7,999 bases of DNA from DATAFO01 sp046728935. GTDB taxonomy: Bacteria; Actinomycetota; Thermoleophilia; Solirubrobacterales; 70-9. The stretch spans positions 1-7,999 of the forward strand of contig JBKPFS010000144.1 in assembly GCA_046728935.1 (NCBI GenBank), given 5' to 3'. The notes beneath the pieces were generated by a model. The model was not told the origin of the DNA and searched no databases. It saw nothing but the letters and a program-made list of their open reading frames with translations. Positions 4,932 through 7,999 of this stretch are shown here, in pieces; the first letter of the stretch is position 1; every line of letters begins with the position of its first letter. A program made the translations under genes and the position numbers.

Positions 4932-6730
4932 GCGACGGCTTCCCCGCGCTGCGCGCGAACGAGTACCGCGACGCCTGGTGCGGGCAGGTGCTCGACGATC
5001 GGGTCGACTCCACCGTCCGAGTGGCGGGCTGGGTCCACCGCCGCCGCGACCACGGCGGGCTCGCCTTCGTCGACCTTCGCGACCGCACCGGCCTCGTGCA
5101 GCTCGTCTTTGACCCCGACTTAAGTCGCGAGGCACACGACCTCGCCCATCGCCTGCGCGCCGAGGACGTGGTGAGCGTCGCCGGGAACGTCGTCCGCCGC
5201 AGCCCCGAGACCGTCAACCCGGAGCTGCCGACGGGCGAGTTCGAGGTCAGGGTCCGCGAGGCGGAGCTGCTCGCCGACGCCGAGACGCCGCCGTTCGAGA
5301 TCGAGGCCTTCACGGGCGAGGTGGGGGAGGAGATGCGGCTTCGCTACCGCTACCTCGACCTGCGTCGCGACCGGATGCGCGAGGCGATCGTGCTCCGCGA
5401 TCGGGTGGCGAGCGCGATCCGCGACTTCCTTCGCGACGAGGGCTTCATCGAGATCGAGACGCCGATGCTCTCGCGCTCGACGCCGGAGGGGGCGCGCGAC
5501 TTCCTCGTCCCGTGGCGACGGGAGCCCGGCACCTTCTTCGCCCTGCCCCAGTCGCCGCAGCTCTTCAAGCAGCTGCTGATGGTCGCCGGATTCGAGCGCT
5601 ACTTCCAGATCGTGCGCTGCTTTCGCGACGAGGACCAGCGCGCCGACCGCCAGCCCGACTTCACCCAGCTCGACATCGAGATGTCGTTCGTCGGGGTCGA
5701 GGACGTCCTCGACGTGAACGAGCGCCTGCTCGCGACGGTGATCGAACGGGTCGGCAGGCAGCCGCCGGAGCTGCCCTTGTCGCGGATCCCCTACGACGAG
5801 GCGATCGATCGCTACGGCACCGATCGGCCGGATCTGCGCTTCGGGCTCGAGCTGACCGAGCTCACCGACCTGCTCACCGGCACGGAGTTCAAGGTCTTCC
5901 GGGGCGCGATCGACGGCGGCGGGATCGTCAAGGGTCTCAACGTCGGCGCGCGCGACGTGCCGCGTTCCGCGCTCGACGGGTTGATCGAGCGCGCGCAGGA
6001 GCTGGGGGCGAAGGGCCTCGTGTGGGCGTTTCGCGAGCGCGAGGGCTGGCGCTCGCCGACGGCGAAGTTCGTCTCTGCGGAGGAGCTCGCGGCTGTGAAC
6101 AAGCGGCTCAACGCAGTCGAGGGCGATCTGCTCCTCGTCGTCGCCGACCAGCCCGCGATCGCGAACTCGGTGCTCGCCCAGCTGCGCCTCGACATGGCCG
6201 AGCGCTTCGACCTCGTGCCCGCCGGAGCCGAGGAGTTCTGCTGGATCGTCGACTGGCCGATGTTCGAGTGGAGCGAGGGCGAGTCGCGCTGGGACCCGCT
6301 CCACCACCCGTTCACCGCGCCGGCCGCTCCCGACCAGTTCGAGGTCGAGCGCGCAGGCGAGGCGCGGGCGCTCGCCTACGACCTGGTCTGGAACGGCCAG
6401 GAGATGGGCGGCGGGTCGATCCGGATCGCCGACCCCGAGCTCCAGCGACGGGTGTTCGAGGCGATCGGCATCGACGAGGCGGAGGCGAACGAGCGCTTCG
6501 GCTTCCTGCTCGAGGCGCTTCGCTACGGCCCTCCGCCGCACGGCGGGATCGCGTACGGGCTGGACCGCATCGTCCAGCGGCTGCTCGGCGCCGAGTCGAT
6601 CCGCGACGTGATCGCGTTCCCCAAGGCGGCCTCGGGCGCCGACCCGCTCACCGGGGCGCCGGCGCCGGTGGACGAGACGCAGCTTCGCGAGCTCGGGCTC
6701 GCGCTGCGGCGCGAGCGAAAGCCCCGCTGA
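4928..6730 (+). CDS. aspS: Aspartyl-tRNA synthetase, probably non-discriminating (Asp/Asn)
   Basis: The 600-residue bacterial-type class II synthetase has an N-terminal OB-fold anticodon domain (about 1-120, with VAGWVHRRRDHGG). The catalytic core has GFIEIETPMLSRSTPEGARDF (172 onward, motif 1 region), ALPQSPQLFKQLLM, motif 2 RCFRDEDQRADRQPDF (230-245) and motif 3 GGIAYGLDRIVQ (539-550, Arg547). The bacterial GAD insertion lies at roughly 290-425 (VKGLNVGARDVPRS, AKGLVWAF). WPMFEWSEGE, HHPFTAP and GGGSIRI are also present. His42 in RRRDHGG matches the His31 position of Pseudomonas AspRS, where E. coli has Leu; His there is associated with accepting tRNA-Asn as well as tRNA-Asp. Such an enzyme needs GatCAB, which is not in this window. 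GTG 4928 is supported by GAGGAG 8 nt upstream and the overlap with hisS. Family certain; dual specificity inferred. Confidence 0.96.
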   Translation: MSDGFPALRANEYRDAWCGQVLDDRVDSTVRVAGWVHRRRDHGGLAFVDLRDRTGLVQLVFDPDLSREAHDLAHRLRAEDVVSVAGNVVRRSPETVNPELPTGEFEVRVREAELLADAETPPFEIEAFTGEVGEEMRLRYRYLDLRRDRMREAIVLRDRVASAIRDFLRDEGFIEIETPMLSRSTPEGARDFLVPWRREPGTFFALPQSPQLFKQLLMVAGFERYFQIVRCFRDEDQRADRQPDFTQLDIEMSFVGVEDVLDVNERLLATVIERVGRQPPELPLSRIPYDEAIDRYGTDRPDLRFGLELTELTDLLTGTEFKVFRGAIDGGGIVKGLNVGARDVPRSALDGLIERAQELGAKGLVWAFREREGWRSPTAKFVSAEELAAVNKRLNAVEGDLLLVVADQPAIANSVLAQLRLDMAERFDLVPAGAEEFCWIVDWPMFEWSEGESRWDPLHHPFTAPAAPDQFEVERAGEARALAYDLVWNGQEMGGGSIRIADPELQRRVFEAIGIDEAEANERFGFLLEALRYGPPPHGGIAYGLDRIVQRLLGAESIRDVIAFPKAASGADPLTGAPAPVDETQLRELGLALRRERKPR

Positions 6731-6782
6731 GGCCCAGGATTTCCGACCGGCTCGCCTCGCCGCCGCCCGATCCGGGCCAGGT

Positions 6783-6824
6783 GTAGTCGCCGCGCTCAAG
6801 CGTTTGCGGCCGGCGGCCGACTAC
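6783..6824 (+). terminator. Strong stem-loop, candidate terminator after aspS
   Basis: GTAGTCG (6783-6789) pairs perfectly with CGACTAC (6818-6824). The stem continues inward with CCGC/GCGG after one bulged C, giving about 11 bp around a loop of about 19 nt, 52 nt past the aspS stop. No T-tract follows, so intrinsic termination is not assured. It could instead be an RNA-stabilising element. Confidence 0.4.
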
Positions 6825-6869
6825 AAGGCTGAGACGCACCCGTGCCTACGCGTCGGTCACAGACTTGAT

Positions 6870-6878
6870 TGCTAACGT
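6870..6878 (+). promoter_or_regulatory. Extended -10 element TGCTAACGT upstream of the thioredoxin-like gene
   Basis: TGCTAACGT fits TGn-TAnnnT (extended -10), which can work without a -35 box; none is evident here. Initiation near 6885 would give an untranslated leader of about 190 nt before ATG 7077. That contrasts with the leaderless arrangement of most other genes in the window. Confidence 0.35.
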
Positions 6879-6949
6879 TCGAAAAGGCTCGAGCTTGTTC
6901 GCTAGCCGCTCCAATTGTGAGCCAACACATTCGGCTTGGGAGTCGGTTT

Positions 6950-6977
6950 CCGGTCGGTCCCATCGGGTCCGGTCGGT
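6950..6977 (+). repeat. Two direct copies of CCGGTCGGT, 19-nt period
   Basis: CCGGTCGGT occurs at 6950-6958 and 6969-6977, and a third, partial TCGGT lies just upstream (agTCGGTttc). The 19-base spacing of identical 9-mers in the leader could be a protein-binding site pair or repeated strand segments of an RNA fold. It could also be chance in GC-rich DNA. Confidence 0.4.
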
Positions 6978-7062
6978 AGACACCCACCTGGTAACTCAGG
7001 TTCTCAGGCCGAGCGGTACCGGCAAGCTGGGGCCTTTCTTCTTGCCGTTCCCGGTGCGCCTC

Positions 7063-7066
7063 GAGG
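7063..7066 (+). promoter_or_regulatory. Shine-Dalgarno-like GAGG before ATG 7077
   Basis: GAGG (in tcGAGGcgg) lies 10 nt before the ATG at 7077. The site directly follows the 7-bp hairpin at 7020-7047, so folding of the leader could affect its access. It selects 7077 over earlier in-frame codons that would precede the membrane segment with irregular sequence. Confidence 0.4.
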
Positions 7067-7076
7067 CGGTCGGCCG

Positions 7077-7745
7077 ATGAGGCAGGCCCTGAACAGCAAC
7101 CCGGTCGCGCAGATCGCCCTGATCGGGGTGCTGGCGATCGCCGTCGGCTTCCTGTTCATGACCCGGGTGATGAAGAGCGACGAGAGCTCGAGCGCACCCG
7201 AGCCCGCGTCCCCGAGCGCAGCGACGCCGGCGACCTCGACCGACGGGTCGGCGGCCGACAGCCCCTCGGCCGCGTCGGAGAGCTCCGCCGCGACGCCGGC
7301 CCCGACCGCGTCTTCCTCGGCAGGCGTTGCCGCCGCCCCTGGCGTCGCCGCGGCCCCCGTGGGCTCGTTCGAGGCCGGCCCCGGGCTCCCGGCTGCGGTG
7401 GTCAAGGCCTACTCGGACAACCGCCCCGTGGTCCTGCTCGTCACCCGCCGGGCGGGGATCGAGGACAAGCGGCTGCGGGCGATGGTCGCGCGCGCGAGGA
7501 CGATCGGCAACAGCGCCGTCTTCACCACGAACGCGCGCAAGATCGCGCGCTATTCGCGGATCACCACCGGCGTCGAGGTGGAGCGCGTGCCGGCGCTGGT
7601 CGTGATCAGGCCGCAGAAGATGAGCCAGGGCTCGGTCCCGGAGGCGACCGTGAGCTACGGCTTCCGCGGGCCGCAGAGCCTCGAGCAGGCCGTCCGCGAC
7701 GCCCTCTACAAGGGCCGCGACGACCTCCCGTACTACCCGAAGTAG
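7077..7745 (+). CDS. Membrane-anchored, cysteine-free thioredoxin-like protein
   Basis: The 222-residue protein has a short N-terminus, one membrane helix (about residues 9-28, NPVAQIALIGVLAIAVGFLF), and a low-complexity linker of about 60 residues rich in Ala, Ser, Pro and Thr (about 34-100). A folded C-terminal domain (about 104-222) follows. That domain has a thioredoxin-like order: helix LPAAVVKAY, strand RPVVLLVTRR (116-125), helix with DKRLRAMVARA, strand SAVFTTN, a VPALVVIR strand with Pro172 at the cis-proline position, strand ATVSYGFRG, and helix SLEQAVRDALY. There is no cysteine anywhere, so it cannot act as a thiol-disulfide enzyme; a structural, binding or assembly role outside the membrane is more likely. 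Similar proteins may accompany pilus genes in Thermoleophilia, but that is recollection and unsupported here. Start: ATG 7077 with GAGG 10 nt upstream. The fold is inferred from pattern only. Confidence 0.7.
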   Translation: MRQALNSNPVAQIALIGVLAIAVGFLFMTRVMKSDESSSAPEPASPSAATPATSTDGSAADSPSAASESSAATPAPTASSSAGVAAAPGVAAAPVGSFEAGPGLPAAVVKAYSDNRPVVLLVTRRAGIEDKRLRAMVARARTIGNSAVFTTNARKIARYSRITTGVEVERVPALVVIRPQKMSQGSVPEATVSYGFRGPQSLEQAVRDALYKGRDDLPYYPK

Positions 7746-7761
7746 CTGCGCTTCCGCGGGC

Positions 7762-7767
7762 TACGCT
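7762..7767 (+). promoter_or_regulatory. -10 box TACGCT, near-leaderless start of the scaffold-domain gene
   Basis: TACGCT fits TAnnnT in the 32-nt gap after 7745. It ends 10 nt before ATG 7778, implying a leader of 0-4 nt. No SD sequence is seen. Confidence 0.45.
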
Positions 7768-7777
7768 CTGAGGTCGC

Positions 7778-7999
7778 ATGACAAGCGACCTCCTCGAGCA
7801 TTACCTGAGCGCCGAGTCGCGCCGCGGCGCGCCGCCGGCGGGCGCCTTCAGCGGCGCCGCAGGCGGCGCGCCCTGTGGCGATCTGATCCGCGTCTCCCTA
7901 ACCGTCGACAGCGGTCGCATCGCAGCCGCCTCGTTCGACGCCGAGGGCTGCGCCGCGGCGCGCGCCGCGGGTGCTGCGGTGGCCGAGGCGGCCGAGGGG
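7778..7999 (+). CDS. IscU/NifU-like Fe-S scaffold domain protein (5' part only)
   Basis: The first 74 residues are present and the gene runs off the window. After a leader helix (MTSDLLEHYLSAESRRG) and a Gly/Ala-rich segment comes GAPCGDLIRVSLTVD (Cys33, Asp35), then GRIAAASFDAEGCAAA (Cys58) and a long Ala-rich helix. This is the IscU/NifU N-terminal pattern: A-x-CGD, a beta-hairpin, then GC before a helix. In that family the two cysteines and the Asp hold a nascent Fe-S cluster; a third cysteine would lie beyond the edge. The start at ATG 7778 is supported by the TACGCT box. Relative to IscU, the segment before CGD is short and rich in small residues. The protein could be a plain scaffold (SufU/IscU-like) or the front of a larger fusion, for example with a tRNA thiolation enzyme. 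The fusion idea is a guess the window cannot test. Confidence 0.7.
   Translation, partial: MTSDLLEHYLSAESRRGAPPAGAFSGAAGGAPCGDLIRVSLTVDSGRIAAASFDAEGCAAARAAGAAVAEAAEG

Larger units (their letters stand above)
6731..7076 (+). other. Intergenic region with hairpins: aspS 3' region and leader of the next gene
   Basis: These 346 bases contain no convincing gene. Composition drops from the very high GC of the neighbours, most visibly at 6855-6935. The first part holds inverted repeats suited to ending aspS transcription (9 bp with one bulged A at 6731-6740/6770-6778, and the hairpin at 6783-6824). A possible extended -10 follows at 6870-6878. Beyond it are CCAA...TTGG around GCC/GGC (6911-6939), two CCGGTCGGT copies (6950-6977), hairpin ACCTG/CAGGT (6986-7001) and a 7-bp hairpin CGGCAAG/CTTGCCG (7020-7047). 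It looks like a folded leader of about 190 nt. By eye it matches none of the TPP, cobalamin, SAM, glycine, c-di-GMP-I, ydaO or SRP RNA consensus cores. Confidence 0.5.

Noticed and set aside
5120..6799. 559-codon minus-strand open frame opposite aspS
   Set aside because: The plus strand encodes an unmistakable AspRS with all motifs. Long antisense frames are expected when third positions are nearly all G/C.
6820..6850. TPP riboswitch-like GGCTGAGACGCACCC
   Set aside because: CTGAGA followed by ACCC resembles part of the thi-box, but the second conserved block (ACCTGAtC-GGATAATGCC-type) is absent downstream and the next gene is unrelated to thiamine.
6883..6897. Imperfect palindrome AAGGCTCGAGCTT as an operator
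   Set aside because: It is short, centred on a CTCGAG that is common in this base composition, and has no second copy in the window.
6860..7060. c-di-GMP-I (GEMM) riboswitch upstream of the thioredoxin-like gene
   Set aside because: Considered because of a possible pilus link, but the GACGCAAAGCC core and the GNAA tetraloop-receptor arrangement are not present.
1..7999. CRISPR array, insertion sequence, prophage or attachment site
   Set aside because: No regularly spaced repeats, transposase-like protein, terminal inverted repeats or partial tRNA duplication was seen. Composition is uniform apart from 6855-6935.

Overview
The window is a compact, strongly GC-rich stretch of bacterial chromosome. 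Nearly all third codon positions are G or C, and intergenic gaps are short. Gene content, frequent GTG starts, GTGA overlaps and a recurring TAnnnT box a few bases before start codons all point to a deep-branching actinobacterium. My best guess is class Thermoleophilia (Solirubrobacterales or Gaiellales type); this is inferred by eye, not from a database search. Nothing indicates a plasmid, phage, transposon or CRISPR array.

Layout. On the minus strand at the left edge is an elongator-type tRNA-Met (CAT) with its own -10 box. Divergent from it, and running right, is a probable three-gene transcription unit: an unreported 50-codon small ORF (158-310), an M29-type (aminopeptidase T/S family) metallopeptidase coupled to it by a GTGA overlap (307-1254), and a stand-alone glutamate formimidoyltransferase (1261-2136). 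Next come a 116-residue basic two-helix membrane protein (2159-2509), a glyoxalase-II-like metallo-beta-lactamase-fold hydrolase (2528-3166), and a short SnoaL/NTF2-like ORF that looks N-terminally truncated (3321-3686). Then follows a translation pair: histidyl-tRNA synthetase (3699-4931) overlapping aspartyl-tRNA synthetase (4928-6730) by GTGA.

After aspS lies the only large non-coding stretch (6731-7076). It is less GC-rich than the rest, rich in hairpins, and probably holds the aspS terminator plus a leader of about 190 nt for the next gene. That gene (7077-7745) encodes a cysteine-free, membrane-anchored protein with a thioredoxin-like outer domain. The window ends inside a gene starting at 7778 whose first 74 residues are an IscU/NifU-like Fe-S scaffold domain.

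How the genes fit together. The clearest functional unit is tRNA charging (hisS-aspS, with a tRNA-Met at the far end). The AspRS carries the His associated with non-discriminating, Asn-tRNA-compatible enzymes, suggesting indirect Asn-tRNA synthesis through GatCAB. The peptidase and formimidoyltransferase suggest a small amino-acid salvage unit. The most striking regulatory feature is the repeated TAnnnT box 6-10 nt before a start codon (158, 2159, 2528, 3699, 7778), implying that much of this region is transcribed as leaderless or near-leaderless mRNAs. Genes inside units (aspS) or behind a long leader (7077) instead carry Shine-Dalgarno-like sequences. I found no convincing novel multi-gene system; the better leads are the small ORF, the structured leader with its cysteine-free thioredoxin-like protein, and the scaffold-domain gene cut by the right edge.
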